Shown here: in pieces, positions 1 to 9,299 of the stretch
Layout of the letters: each line of letters opens with the position of its first letter
Numbering within the stretch: position 1 is the stretch's first letter
NCBI RefSeq assembly: GCF_000317025.1
Contig: NC_019689.1
Location: 4,635,501-4,699,500 of the forward strand
DNA from: Pleurocapsa sp. PCC 7327
GTDB lineage: Bacteria; Cyanobacteriota; Cyanobacteriia; Cyanobacteriales; Microcystaceae
Direction: 5' to 3'
Length of the DNA stretch: 64,000 nt
Translations under genes and position numbers: made by a program
Notes under the pieces: generated by a model
The model's input: only the letters and a program-made list of their open reading frames with translations
Told to the model about the DNA's origin: nothing
Database searches by the model: none

Positions 1-1926
1 GTCGCCGTCATCGTATATTTTCTTTCTAGTCTTGCTCAGTTTTATGAGATTATCTTGAAAATCTAAAGTATGGTGAGCAATTGTTCGGAACCAAACATGT
101 ACGTTTGGCTTGAGTGACTCTATAGCTTGCTGGCGTGGAAAACCTGCTTCTTTTGCATAAGAATAAACCACATATTTTATAGATTTTGAAACTAGATAGT
201 CAGCTAAAACTTCACTTCCTTGAAAGAAAGGCATCCCTGGCGGGGGACTAGCTCCACCAGGCCAGTCAACTACAAAAATTTGATTCCGCTTAAAATTCAG
301 GAGAAAAGGTTTTTCTAGTCTGACTAAAATAGTTGTCGACTCTGGAATAGATTGCTGCATTTTGAGATATTGCTCAATTTCTTGAGCGGAAACTAACGGC
401 CTATTACTTAATCCCACTCTGATATTGCCAATTAATAAGTTTGCATACCTCTGCCAGTTAACATGACTAATTGCATCGCTACCTCCTATGAGCAAACCGA
501 GCATCAGCATAGCAATAAGCAAAAAACTGGAAGCCGAAACCTTGTTTTTATTTGTATCTTCTGGGTTAGCACAAGCATTGATTAGCAATATAAATATTGC
601 CGTATAAAGAAAAGGAAATGGATAGCGATAGAAGCTGCTAGATGAACCTCCAGCAGATAAAGTTACCACTATCGTTCCTAATCCAACGCTAATTATTAAA
701 GAAGGAATCAAGCCCCGTTTATTAACAAACTGCGGTAGGAATAAAAAGCACAACAAGCCAAGTACTATAAAAACAAAAAAATAAATCCAAAATATTAATC
801 TAATAATAATTTGAATTGAGCTAGAAAATGTTAGCTCGCTTGAAGGTGATAGATAAGTACCATATACAGATCCATGATAGCCTTTGCCTAAAAGTGGATA
901 TAATAAAGTTCCTGATGATTGGTACATTGATATCATCCAAGGCAAAAGAAATACAAACACTAATATAAACGAGATAATAAATTCATAGATTGCTGTTTTG
1001 CATTGCCTTCCAGAACCAAGAATATAAAAAAAATAACTAGAAAAAAATAAAAGGCTACAAGTTGGAATCAGACTAGCTTTTAACGAGCAGATTGCTGCTG
1101 CAATAATTGCTATAATCAAAGCCTTAGAAAAAAAAATGTTTGATTTTAAGTCATCGCAATCAAGCAAAACAAAAAAACTCAAAAAAAGAGCAACAGGAGT
1201 TACAGTACTTGAAATATTCGGCTTGGGATAAGGAAGAATCAGAAAGACGATAAGTAGAAAAATAGAGAGATACTTAGATATATGTTTTTTTCTGAGATAA
1301 CCTATCAGAATCCCTAGGGATATGACTAAAGCAATTCCCGGATCGATAAGATTCAAATTTTGAGTTTCAAGCATACTAAGAACGAGAGTTTGTAAGAATG
1401 ATTGTCCTCCTAACGCAACCATTCTTCTTTCGTTAAAAGGATCGGCTCCGATAGATCCTATCTGGAGCATCTTCTGAGGAAAGACTAAATAGCCTTGGTA
1501 ATCATCGCTGCGTTCAAATATATGAGTACGCACCCAGCCAGTACACTCTACTAAAATCAGTAAGAAAACGATAAAAACGCCAAGAATAAATAGCTTATCT
1601 TGGAAACAGTTGCGTACCCGATTGAAAAAATTTCTCAATGATCGTCTATTTTGGTAAAAATCGACTAGACAATTAAGAAAACCTGCTCCCAAGTAAATTA
1701 AAATTGTTGTGCGCGAAATAGTCCAAGTAAGATTTAATACTCCGCCGACACAAACACTAAAAGCCATCCCCCAAGCTGCTCTTTGTCCCCAATCAACTTG
1801 GTTCCTAGGAAAAAGGAAGCGATTAATGGCTCCTCCCCAACCAATAAAAGATAAAAAAATAAAAGTTCCCCAGGTAAAGGCGAATAAATATGAAGTTACT
1901 GCTATAGCGCGATTGAGAATATTCAT
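1..1926 (-). CDS. Polytopic membrane protein, glycosyltransferase-C-like (partial, runs off window start)
   Basis: The reading frame opens with ATG at 1926 and stays open to base 1, giving at least 642 codons; the 3' end is outside the window. The translation has about eleven hydrophobic segments, then a more soluble C-terminal part from about residue 520. After the third hydrophobic stretch is a polar segment with DYQGYLVFPQKML and DPFNERRM, a loop type seen in large cyanobacterial membrane proteins of unknown function that resemble GT-C glycosyltransferases. I recognise no catalytic motif with certainty. It is the last visible gene of the minus-strand operon and begins 53 bases after the GMC oxidoreductase stop. 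It may transfer or polymerise a lipid-linked sugar, but that is inference from context. The frame is intact, so this is a real gene. Confidence 0.75.
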   Translation of the reverse strand, partial: MNILNRAIAVTSYLFAFTWGTFIFLSFIGWGGAINRFLFPRNQVDWGQRAAWGMAFSVCVGGVLNLTWTISRTTILIYLGAGFLNCLVDFYQNRRSLRNFFNRVRNCFQDKLFILGVFIVFLLILVECTGWVRTHIFERSDDYQGYLVFPQKMLQIGSIGADPFNERRMVALGGQSFLQTLVLSMLETQNLNLIDPGIALVISLGILIGYLRKKHISKYLSIFLLIVFLILPYPKPNISSTVTPVALFLSFFVLLDCDDLKSNIFFSKALIIAIIAAAICSLKASLIPTCSLLFFSSYFFYILGSGRQCKTAIYEFIISFILVFVFLLPWMISMYQSSGTLLYPLLGKGYHGSVYGTYLSPSSELTFSSSIQIIIRLIFWIYFFVFIVLGLLCFLFLPQFVNKRGLIPSLIISVGLGTIVVTLSAGGSSSSFYRYPFPFLYTAIFILLINACANPEDTNKNKVSASSFLLIAMLMLGLLIGGSDAISHVNWQRYANLLIGNIRVGLSNRPLVSAQEIEQYLKMQQSIPESTTILVRLEKPFLLNFKRNQIFVVDWPGGASPPPGMPFFQGSEVLADYLVSKSIKYVVYSYAKEAGFPRQQAIESLKPNVHVWFRTIAHHTLDFQDNLIKLSKTRKKIYDDGD

Positions 1927-1979
1927 TATTTTTTTGTTCCGATCCAAGCAAAAAGAAATCTATTATTGTCTTTTTTTCT

Positions 1980-3560
1980 TTAGCTATTGGATGCAATTCT
2001 GTGAGCATTCGCCATGACAGTTAAAGTGATAGTTGTTGCTGGAATAGAAGGAAAAACTGTAGCGTCTACGACATGAACCTTTTCAAACCCCAGCGGTCGT
2101 CCCAGAATATCGCTTTCAAAATCTGAGGGATTTAATCTCATGGGAAAAACGCCGCCGCTATGGAAACTTCTTCCAGCTTTGGCGATGCGTAACAATTGCG
2201 GGATCGGAATTCCCTTCAGATATTTTTGCTGACTCAATAGCTTAGCGATAACTCCTCTGATAACTTTTTTAGTCAGATCGTTTTGATTAGCACTGAGAAT
2301 CAATTTGCTCGTAGATTCACCGCTATTTTTTTCTAATCGTACCGAAATAGTTGGTGAAATATCTGAATGGAGATATCCCTGTATAACCATCAACCTACCG
2401 AGTAGTTCTTCTGTTGGAATCTTAAAAAGTGGATATAGAGAACCCGTTATTTTCTGAATGAACGATAAATATAGATCGTTATATGTATAAATTCCTAAAT
2501 GAATAGTATGCTCGCTTAAACTTTTATCGAATAATTCAATAAAAACTTGTGCTAGAGTATGAAGTTTTTCATTGACTATATCCTTTATATTTTTATAGCG
2601 AAGAAATGGTAGGAGAAAATATTGGCTATCTTTAATCGACAAAGCGCGATCGTAAGCTTGCAAAGATTCAAGAATTATTTTAGTGGTTGACAAAACTCCA
2701 CAGGCTAAATACACTTTTTCAGCTTCAAAATTCAACGATTCGTCAGTTATTCTAGAGCGAGCAACGATTGTTGCGCTCCCGTTTGATTCAACTATCTTTT
2801 GAACGACGACATCTTTAATGTAATTAAAGTTTTTAGCTTGTTTGAGTTGTTCTAGGGTCGATGAAGTATTGTAGATTAAACCATAAGGACAGCCATACAT
2901 GCATAACCCGCAGTAGACGCACCCGAAGTCATTTGTCTTGGGTTGGGTACGAATGGCTAGGCGAGAATAGCCGAATTTAAACCCTTGCGCTTCGAGTCTA
3001 TTTTGGTTTCGCTTCAAATCTTCAATCAGTGCTATCGCCTGTTTGCTCGGACATAGTTTTTGGTAGTTACTACCGTACAAGGGAAAAAGCGATTCTAGAT
3101 CGTCTTTGACTGCCGAGAAAGGCATGAATGAGAGCACGGATTCGTAGTGTGGTGCTAAGTCGGCAGTTGAAATCGGCCAGTCTGCTATGTCCGATTGTAA
3201 ATAAGGGAGAAGCCCCGCTCCCCACACATTGCTTAAACCTGCTTTTGCTAAAGAGGGATTGCTTTCAACTCCCTCTTGAACGATGGGAATATATTTGTCG
3301 GTTTCGCGATAGGGAAAGTCGGAACCATAAATAAGTTTGAGAGGAACGCCCTTGCTTTCAATCGCCATCCCTTGGCGGATAAAATTTAGGCGAGCCGCAT
3401 CCCACTCTTGGGATTGACTTTTACTTAATTGCTCGACAACTTCTCTTCGCTCAGGTTCTAGCTCTAAACCAGCGTCAATAATTGTCACATCCAAACCTTT
3501 TTGGACTAGCGCATGGGCACAAGCTACTCCGGCAGGACCAGAGCCAATGACATATCTCAC
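1980..3560 (-). CDS. GMC-family FAD-dependent oxidoreductase
   Basis: 526 residues. The N-terminus has a Rossmann FAD-binding motif (GSGPAGVACA, residues 6-15) followed by an acidic strand end (TIIDAG). The C-terminus has the family's second FAD block, VVDATVFPSIPATT. In the middle, four cysteines are spaced C214-x2-C217-x2-C220-x3-C224-P. This ferredoxin-like spacing also occurs in other GMC alcohol oxidases and may bind a cluster or be structural. GMC enzymes oxidise a hydroxyl to a carbonyl with FAD. The gene lies 17 bases after a DegT-type aminotransferase, so the product may supply the keto group that the aminotransferase converts to an amine. The substrate is unknown; a sugar or cyclitol is a guess from the neighbours. 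Confidence 0.85.
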   Translation of the reverse strand: MRYVIGSGPAGVACAHALVQKGLDVTIIDAGLELEPERREVVEQLSKSQSQEWDAARLNFIRQGMAIESKGVPLKLIYGSDFPYRETDKYIPIVQEGVESNPSLAKAGLSNVWGAGLLPYLQSDIADWPISTADLAPHYESVLSFMPFSAVKDDLESLFPLYGSNYQKLCPSKQAIALIEDLKRNQNRLEAQGFKFGYSRLAIRTQPKTNDFGCVYCGLCMYGCPYGLIYNTSSTLEQLKQAKNFNYIKDVVVQKIVESNGSATIVARSRITDESLNFEAEKVYLACGVLSTTKIILESLQAYDRALSIKDSQYFLLPFLRYKNIKDIVNEKLHTLAQVFIELFDKSLSEHTIHLGIYTYNDLYLSFIQKITGSLYPLFKIPTEELLGRLMVIQGYLHSDISPTISVRLEKNSGESTSKLILSANQNDLTKKVIRGVIAKLLSQQKYLKGIPIPQLLRIAKAGRSFHSGGVFPMRLNPSDFESDILGRPLGFEKVHVVDATVFPSIPATTITLTVMANAHRIASNS

Positions 3561-3577
3561 ACCAGAATCTCCTTTAT

Positions 3578-4837
3578 CTAATTCAGACCAAAATATTTGC
3601 GTATAACTGCAATATTCTTTTCCACTTCAGAGCGAGAATACCGGGGATAGGTTGGTAAAAAGATTAACTCCTCAGAGACGTGCCTTGCATTGGGGCAATC
3701 GCGATAAAATTCTTTAAATGCTGATAAATCGGCGTTATTGTGATAATGTTGAGCCGCCACATCGCGACAATGCTTCATCATGAACTTGAGAAGCTCGTCT
3801 CTTTTGGCATATTGAATCGGGAAATAGGTATAAATATGGGAAAAATCGCGGCGATCGGGAGGGATAATTAATTCCTTAAGATCTTTGAGTCCCTCATAAT
3901 AAGTCAGACCATTTTCAATCCTCACCTTGCTATCGCGATCGATCTTGTCGAGCTGAGATAAGGCAAGGCGAGCTTGAAAGGAAGTAAACTGAGATTTATA
4001 TGATTCGGGAAGTTTATCTTTTCGACTCGCATCGAGTTCGATGCGGACAATTTTATTGATAAATTCAATATCGTTGAGGAAGCCAAATCGAAAAATCCAG
4101 TAGGTAAATAATTTAAAAACAAGGGGATTAGTGGCAATGTCGGCCAACAAGCCTGACTTGACTTTTTGAAATAAATATGGTACGGGAGGATAGGCAAAAC
4201 TCGCTAACTCGGTACGGATTTTTTCAATGACATCTTGGCGATTGGAAATTACGGCTCCTCCTAGCCAGGCATTGATATTTTTGTACATGCCAAAGCTGAA
4301 TACGCCTGCATCCCCGATCGCGCCTACTGGCTTTCCCTGCTCTCTGGTGCCAAATCCCTGGGCGCAATCTTCAATCAAAGGAACGTTAAAGCGATCGCAG
4401 ATTTCTTTAATCCGGTGCGCCTCGGCAGCCAGCCCGTGTAGGTGAGTAATCAAAACTGCCCCCGTATTGGGATTGATAAGGCGTTCGACTTCGGCAACGG
4501 AGATATTACACGTCTCGCGGTCAACGTCGGCAAATACCGGACGACCACCCGCACTAATCACCATATTGGTGATATCGACAATCGTGTAGGGAGACATGAT
4601 GACTTCCTGACCTGGCTTTATCAGCGCCTTGACGGTGAGGTAAACGCCTACCCGATTCTGAGGGACGCAGACCGCATACTCGGTGCCAAATCTGCTACAG
4701 AGTTCTTTTTCCAGAATTTCAATTTCTTTGCGGTCTTCCTGAGAGCGTTTTCTCAGTAGTAAATCTTCTAACAAGAAAAGATAGCTATTTCGATTAGTGT
4801 AAATTCGATATCGAGGATTGGGTGCAAAAGTTAACAT
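3578..4837 (-). CDS. DegT/DnrJ/EryC1/StrS-family PLP-dependent aminotransferase
   Basis: 419 residues, fold-type I aminotransferase of the sugar aminotransferase family. The PLP-contacting Asp is D157 in PLIEDCAQGFG. The predicted Schiff-base lysine is K186 in SFGMYKN, followed by WLGG, which replaces the usual GEGG. The N-terminal part has the usual VPQNRVGVYLTVKAL and PGQEVIMSPYT blocks. These enzymes aminate keto-sugars or keto-cyclitols with glutamate or glutamine as donor. It sits between a flippase-like membrane protein gene (29 bases upstream) and the GMC oxidoreductase gene (17 bases downstream), all on the minus strand. The non-standard residues after the lysine could mean an unusual substrate. 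Family assignment is firm; the substrate is unknown. Confidence 0.88.
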   Translation of the reverse strand: MLTFAPNPRYRIYTNRNSYLFLLEDLLLRKRSQEDRKEIEILEKELCSRFGTEYAVCVPQNRVGVYLTVKALIKPGQEVIMSPYTIVDITNMVISAGGRPVFADVDRETCNISVAEVERLINPNTGAVLITHLHGLAAEAHRIKEICDRFNVPLIEDCAQGFGTREQGKPVGAIGDAGVFSFGMYKNINAWLGGAVISNRQDVIEKIRTELASFAYPPVPYLFQKVKSGLLADIATNPLVFKLFTYWIFRFGFLNDIEFINKIVRIELDASRKDKLPESYKSQFTSFQARLALSQLDKIDRDSKVRIENGLTYYEGLKDLKELIIPPDRRDFSHIYTYFPIQYAKRDELLKFMMKHCRDVAAQHYHNNADLSAFKEFYRDCPNARHVSEELIFLPTYPRYSRSEVEKNIAVIRKYFGLN

Positions 4838-4866
4838 CGTTAATATGCCTCACGAGGTAAACGTAT

Positions 4867-5820
4867 TTAGGAGCGATCGGGTTTGACTAGATTTAGATAC
4901 ATATAGAGTCCCAGCCCTACTACTACCAAGCTCCCCATCAGAAAAACTTGGATAGCCGTTGCTGCGGCAATGCCCTGTGCAGGCTTGTAAGCCAATAAGC
5001 CCAACGTGAAAGCGAAAGCATACTGATAGGTGCCGACGAAGCCGGGAGCAGATGGAATGAGAGAACTCAAGCTAGTCACGCCCGTTACCAGCAGCATTTC
5101 CCATACACCCAGAGATACATTAACCGCCTTTAATACCGCCCAAATAACAAGCGCCTCCAGCAGCCAAATAATGAGAGAAAGATTGACAACCCGCACCGCG
5201 CCAACTCCGCGCATCACGCTCAAGCCTTGGCGAAAACTTTCTACGCGGCTAGAAATAGCAGACGGAAAACGGTCAAACCAATCCTTTGCCGACCCAGACT
5301 TTTTCCCCAAAAGCAAAAGGGCGATAAAAATACCGATAAAAAGTAGGGCGCTGACTGCCGTAAGACTGCTTAGGAGTGGATGATCGGGAATAAATAACTG
5401 TCCCAGAACCAAGCAAAGTACGACGATCAGACCATCTAAGACTCGCTCTGCCAAAATAGAACCGACAATTGCAGAACGGGACAGACGATAGCGCCGCCCA
5501 GCAAAATCTGCTCGGACTAATTCGCCCAGGCGAGCAGGCAAAACGACGTTGGCTGCATATCCCACTATCAGCGCGATTGCGACAGATTGAAGCGAGAGAG
5601 TTTTGACATCCTGGAGCAAGACGCGCCAACGCGATCCTCTCAGCCAAAGATCGGCAACGTAGAAACCAAGCGAAATAAACAGCCATCCCACATTAGATTG
5701 GGAGAGAATCGTGCTTACTTGCTCCAAACTGGTTTGGCGCAGGGCAAGCCATAAAAAAGCTGCGCCGATCGCAATTCCGATCGCTCCACGGGCAAAATTA
5801 CGCCAATGACCGATGGTCAT
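4867..5820 (-). CDS. Lysylphosphatidylglycerol synthase TM / UPF0104-type flippase-like membrane protein
   Basis: 317 residues with eight or nine hydrophobic segments. The characteristic NVVLPARLGELVRADFAGRR stretch near residue 95 and a later LIPSAPGFVGTYQYA stretch identify the membrane family shared by the flippase half of MprF and by AglD-like proteins. No soluble synthase domain is attached. Members of this family often accompany polyprenyl-phosphate glycosyltransferases and are thought to move lipid-linked sugars across the membrane. The stop of the upstream methyltransferase gene is only 5 bases before this start, so the two are almost certainly cotranscribed. A role in flipping the product of the DPM-like enzyme two genes upstream is inferred from context. 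Confidence 0.82.
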   Translation of the reverse strand: MTIGHWRNFARGAIGIAIGAAFLWLALRQTSLEQVSTILSQSNVGWLFISLGFYVADLWLRGSRWRVLLQDVKTLSLQSVAIALIVGYAANVVLPARLGELVRADFAGRRYRLSRSAIVGSILAERVLDGLIVVLCLVLGQLFIPDHPLLSSLTAVSALLFIGIFIALLLLGKKSGSAKDWFDRFPSAISSRVESFRQGLSVMRGVGAVRVVNLSLIIWLLEALVIWAVLKAVNVSLGVWEMLLVTGVTSLSSLIPSAPGFVGTYQYAFAFTLGLLAYKPAQGIAAATAIQVFLMGSLVVVGLGLYMYLNLVKPDRS

Positions 5821-5825
5821 AAGTT

Positions 5826-6500
5826 TTAAGTTTCAACGTAATATAACAGGTTTGATATCGGACCAAAGAGCCGGAAATGTTTTTTAGTCACTTTAACATC
5901 CGCTGGAAAAAAACTTAACATGTCTTTTTCCGAGAGGATATTAAAATGCTCTTCCCTAGCCCAAAAATCCTGACCGACCCAGGTCAGAATTTGGCGAAAC
6001 CAAGCAGGAGGCAGCCAGTGAATCAGGGGAAACCCCGTGACTAAATCGACTGGATACCAGCGGTTTGGCGTAGTAATGAAACAAGTCCGTCCGACGCGAC
6101 AGAGTTCGCGAACGAAAGCTTTTTGTTTTTCGCGGCTTCCTACATGGGCGATGGTTGCAAAACTGACGACCAGATCGAAGCTTTTATCGGCAAATGGCAA
6201 ATTCAGCCCATTGGCTTGTACGAATTTTAGTCCTGGGTAATCTTGCTCTAGAAATGATGCGTCCTCCATTCCCGAAGCTGTAAGGCTTTGAGGATAGGGA
6301 TAGAGCCGCTCAAAAAAATTGCAATCTTCGCGACGATCTGAAGTGACTCCCACATCCAACACTGTGGTTTCTGGCGTTACACGGGCTACTTGCATCAGCG
6401 ACTCAAACATTTTTTGACGAGCGTACCAAGAGAGTTTGGTAGCAAAACCGCCAATTTTAGGTCCGATGTAAGGGCTTTCTTTATAGGTCGAGGAAGTCAT
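5826..6500 (-). CDS. Class I SAM-dependent methyltransferase
   Basis: 224 residues. Motif I is VLDVGVTS (near residue 48), a variant of the usual GxGxG loop. The post-motif acidic region is followed by SFDLVVSFATIAHVGSREKQ, the normal motif IV/V area of small-molecule methyltransferases, and then FITTPNRWYPVDLVTGFPLIHWLP, which is common in methyltransferases of glycan clusters. It probably methylates a sugar or lipid-linked intermediate from SAM. It sits between the GT2 gene (37 bases upstream) and the flippase-like gene (5 bases downstream) in the minus-strand operon. The substrate cannot be read from the sequence. Confidence 0.82.
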   Translation of the reverse strand: MTSSTYKESPYIGPKIGGFATKLSWYARQKMFESLMQVARVTPETTVLDVGVTSDRREDCNFFERLYPYPQSLTASGMEDASFLEQDYPGLKFVQANGLNLPFADKSFDLVVSFATIAHVGSREKQKAFVRELCRVGRTCFITTPNRWYPVDLVTGFPLIHWLPPAWFRQILTWVGQDFWAREEHFNILSEKDMLSFFPADVKVTKKHFRLFGPISNLLYYVET

Positions 6501-6537
6501 AAGCTAAGCCGTTCTAGTAGTCAGGTTTACTGAAAAA

Positions 6538-7728
6538 TCAAGCAATTTCTCGGTGCTTTAATCCTAGTACGCTCAAAAAGAAGCTCGATAGAACGATCTG
6601 AAAACCAAGCGACAGCGAAGTCACTGCCGGGATAACGATTCGCATCGTCTTGGAAGGGTCGAGTACGCCAAAATCTTGGGTTCCCCAAATGCCAAAAGCA
6701 TAGATAGAACCCCCTATTCCGGCTAACAAAAGCAGACTGCCGACAATCAGTCCTTTCTCTAAGTCGATATAGCGAAATAACCTGCTCAATCGGGGATCTT
6801 CAGGTAGTAGTCCTTCGCTAATCGCAAAGATTTTGGTGAATACGGCGAAAAGAACGGCTTGGAAGCCCACCAGAATTGCCGTCGCTGCGAACAAGAGCGT
6901 GTGGATGTCGAAGGGTCCTCTCGGTCCTGGTAAAAGCCAAAGTCCGACGACTAAACCCAGAAGCATCAGCAGTGCGCCAGGATAGAGAAACAGCCAGCGC
7001 GGACTGTAGAGCAGCAGGAAACGCAAATGCCGCCAACCATCTCGCCAGCTACGCAGGTGCGGAGGACGGCTGCGACCGTCGGGAGAGAGCGTGGTCGGGA
7101 CTTCAGTAATTTTCATCTTATGCAGGGTGGCTTTAACCACCATTTCACTGGCAAATTCCATCCCAGTGGTGCGCAAGTCGAGTGCTGCGATCGCGTCTTT
7201 TCTAAAACCCCGCAGTCCGCAGTGAAAATCGCCGCAGGGACTGGCAAAAAATAGTCGCCCTACCCACGTCAGCACGGGATTTCCTAAATATTTGTGCAAA
7301 GGCGGCATCGCCCCTGGTTTGATGCCGCCTTGAAAGCGATTTCCCATCACCAAGTCGTGACCTGCACGCAGTTGTTCGAGAAAGGGAGCTAACTGAGTAA
7401 AGTCGTAACTATCGTCGGCATCGCCCATGATGATATACTGGCCCTTGGCGGTAGCAATTCCACCCCGCAGGGCGCTACCATATCCCTTCTGCTCGACATA
7501 AACGACGCGAGCACCCATGCGAATAGCAATCTCCTGCGAGCCGTCAGTACTGCCGTTATCAGCAACGACAATTTCACCAGCAATCTGGTGTTGGTCTAAG
7601 TATTGCTGAGCTTTCTTAATGCAGGTGGCTAGAGTTTCTGCTTCATTTAAGCAAGGCATGACAATAGAAAGTTCGGGAGAGAGAGTTTTACTGTCAGGCG
7701 ACTGGCTGAAATTTAAGTGATTTATCAT
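6538..7728 (-). CDS. GT2 glycosyltransferase, dolichyl-phosphate mannose synthase-like, with C-terminal membrane segments
   Basis: 396 residues. The N-terminal 220 residues are a GT2 domain: SIVMPCLNEAETL, VVADNGSTDGS, GYGSALRGGIA and the nucleotide/metal motif GDADDSYDF. The second half carries about four hydrophobic segments, as in the polyprenyl-phosphate glycosyltransferases that keep the product in the membrane. The likely reaction is transfer of a sugar from a nucleotide sugar to a polyprenyl phosphate on the cytoplasmic face. It is the first gene of the six-gene minus-strand operon, with 296 bases of intergenic DNA upstream up to the divergent MFS gene, so the operon promoter should be there. 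Sugar specificity is unknown. Confidence 0.88.
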   Translation of the reverse strand: MINHLNFSQSPDSKTLSPELSIVMPCLNEAETLATCIKKAQQYLDQHQIAGEIVVADNGSTDGSQEIAIRMGARVVYVEQKGYGSALRGGIATAKGQYIIMGDADDSYDFTQLAPFLEQLRAGHDLVMGNRFQGGIKPGAMPPLHKYLGNPVLTWVGRLFFASPCGDFHCGLRGFRKDAIAALDLRTTGMEFASEMVVKATLHKMKITEVPTTLSPDGRSRPPHLRSWRDGWRHLRFLLLYSPRWLFLYPGALLMLLGLVVGLWLLPGPRGPFDIHTLLFAATAILVGFQAVLFAVFTKIFAISEGLLPEDPRLSRLFRYIDLEKGLIVGSLLLLAGIGGSIYAFGIWGTQDFGVLDPSKTMRIVIPAVTSLSLGFQIVLSSFFLSVLGLKHREIA

Positions 7729-8024
7729 GATTTATTCAACCTGGCTCGCTATTACGAGCTAATGCGAAGTAAATCTTGCGCTATTGAAGAATTTTAACTT
7801 TACTCGCTAAACCTCTGAATCAATTCAGACCGTCAAAATTGCGGATAAATCTAGATAAATATCCAAAAAAACTAGAAAATTTGTTACTTATGCTGGAGTA
7901 AAGTAGTCAACAAGTTCAGTATAGTGACGGATTTTATTTAGTCAAGAGTGGTTAAGATATTTGAAGATTTATTAAAATTATGTAAATTAAAGAATTTTTT
8001 AGCGTTCTAGAACCCGTCTAACCC

Positions 8025-9287
8025 GTGAAAGCTCTTAAAACTTTTAAGACACTAAAACCAGAACAACTGAGCAATCTGCTCGTTTTATTTGCGACTGGTC
8101 TATTCTTTTGGACGAGTATCACTACCTTGCTGCCAACTTTGCCCGCCTATGTTGAGGATCTTGGCGGAACGCCGCAGCAGGTGGGAATAGTAATGGGCTG
8201 TTTTGCGATTGGTCTGTTGCTCTCCCGAACTTGGTTGGGACAATTAGCAGACCAAAAAAGTCGTAAGGTAGTCGTGCTAATTGGAACTGTGGTCGGCGGG
8301 ATTGCACCATTGGGTTATCTGTTCGTGGAATCTATTTACCCTTTAATGGCAATACGAGCGTTTCACGGGATTAGTATTGCTGCGTTTACAACGGGATATA
8401 GCGCTTTAGTAGTAGACATATCGCCCGTGAAGCAACGAGGCGAGTTAATCGGTTACATGAGTTTAGCCGTTCCTATCGGTATGGCAATCGGTCCCGCTTT
8501 GGGGGGATATTTGCAAGCTTCCGTCGGTTATACGCCTCTATTTTTGGTTTCTGCCAGTTTGGGTTTTTTGGGTTTTGTCTTAGCCAGTCGAATAACACAA
8601 GACAGTCAGCAAACTATCTCTTCTAAGCAACTAGAAGATGAATTCACTCCACTTCAAAGTCGAAAGTTTTGGGAAATTTTCATGGCTCCTTCTTTTCTGG
8701 TGCTAACCTTAATTATGTTGCTTGTTGGCTTGTTGTTTGGAACGCTAGCATCATTCTTACCACTATTTATTCGAGAGATCAAGCTCGATTTGAATGCAGG
8801 ATTATTTTATACGGCAGCCGCGATCGCTAGTTTTTCCGTCCGCATTTTTGTCGGTAGAGCAAGCGATCGCTACGGTCGAGGACTATTCATCACAGCTAGT
8901 TTAACCTGCTATAGCCTATCGATGCTACTATTAAGCTTAAGCTCCGCGACCACGCCGTCTTTGTTTATTCTTGCTGCAATTTTAGAAGGGGCGGGAGGCG
9001 GCGTGCTGATTCCCATGACGATTGCTTTACTTTCGGATCGTTCTTACGACGGCGAACGCGGAAAAGTTTATGCGGTTTGTATTGGCGGGTTTGATGTCGG
9101 GATCGCGCTTGCGGGTCCAATTCTAGGAGCCTTAGCAGCAATTATAGGCTATCGAGGCGTATTTTCTATGGGGATTAGTTTAGCCTCGATCTCCTTAGCA
9201 TTATTTATTACCCTATGCAACAAAAACTTGAGCGATTCTCTTCGCTTTGCTTTCGGTAAAGGAAAGGATCTTTATGCTTTAGATTAA
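8025..9287 (+). CDS. MFS transporter, drug/metabolite exporter type
   Basis: 420 residues, twelve predicted membrane segments. The loop between segments 2 and 3 carries the MFS signature GQLADQKSRKVV, and a second copy-like signature GRASDRYGRG lies between segments 8 and 9. The start is GTG at 8025; the preceding bases offer no better ATG, and the N-terminus MKALKTFKTLKPEQL leads directly into segment 1. The substrate is unknown; the closest group in general character is the multidrug or arabinose-efflux type. It is transcribed away from the glycoconjugate operon, and 12 bases separate its stop from the convergent epimerase gene. Confidence 0.88.
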   Translation: MKALKTFKTLKPEQLSNLLVLFATGLFFWTSITTLLPTLPAYVEDLGGTPQQVGIVMGCFAIGLLLSRTWLGQLADQKSRKVVVLIGTVVGGIAPLGYLFVESIYPLMAIRAFHGISIAAFTTGYSALVVDISPVKQRGELIGYMSLAVPIGMAIGPALGGYLQASVGYTPLFLVSASLGFLGFVLASRITQDSQQTISSKQLEDEFTPLQSRKFWEIFMAPSFLVLTLIMLLVGLLFGTLASFLPLFIREIKLDLNAGLFYTAAAIASFSVRIFVGRASDRYGRGLFITASLTCYSLSMLLLSLSSATTPSLFILAAILEGAGGGVLIPMTIALLSDRSYDGERGKVYAVCIGGFDVGIALAGPILGALAAIIGYRGVFSMGISLASISLALFITLCNKNLSDSLRFAFGKGKDLYALD

Positions 9288-9299
9288 TTCAAATTCTCC

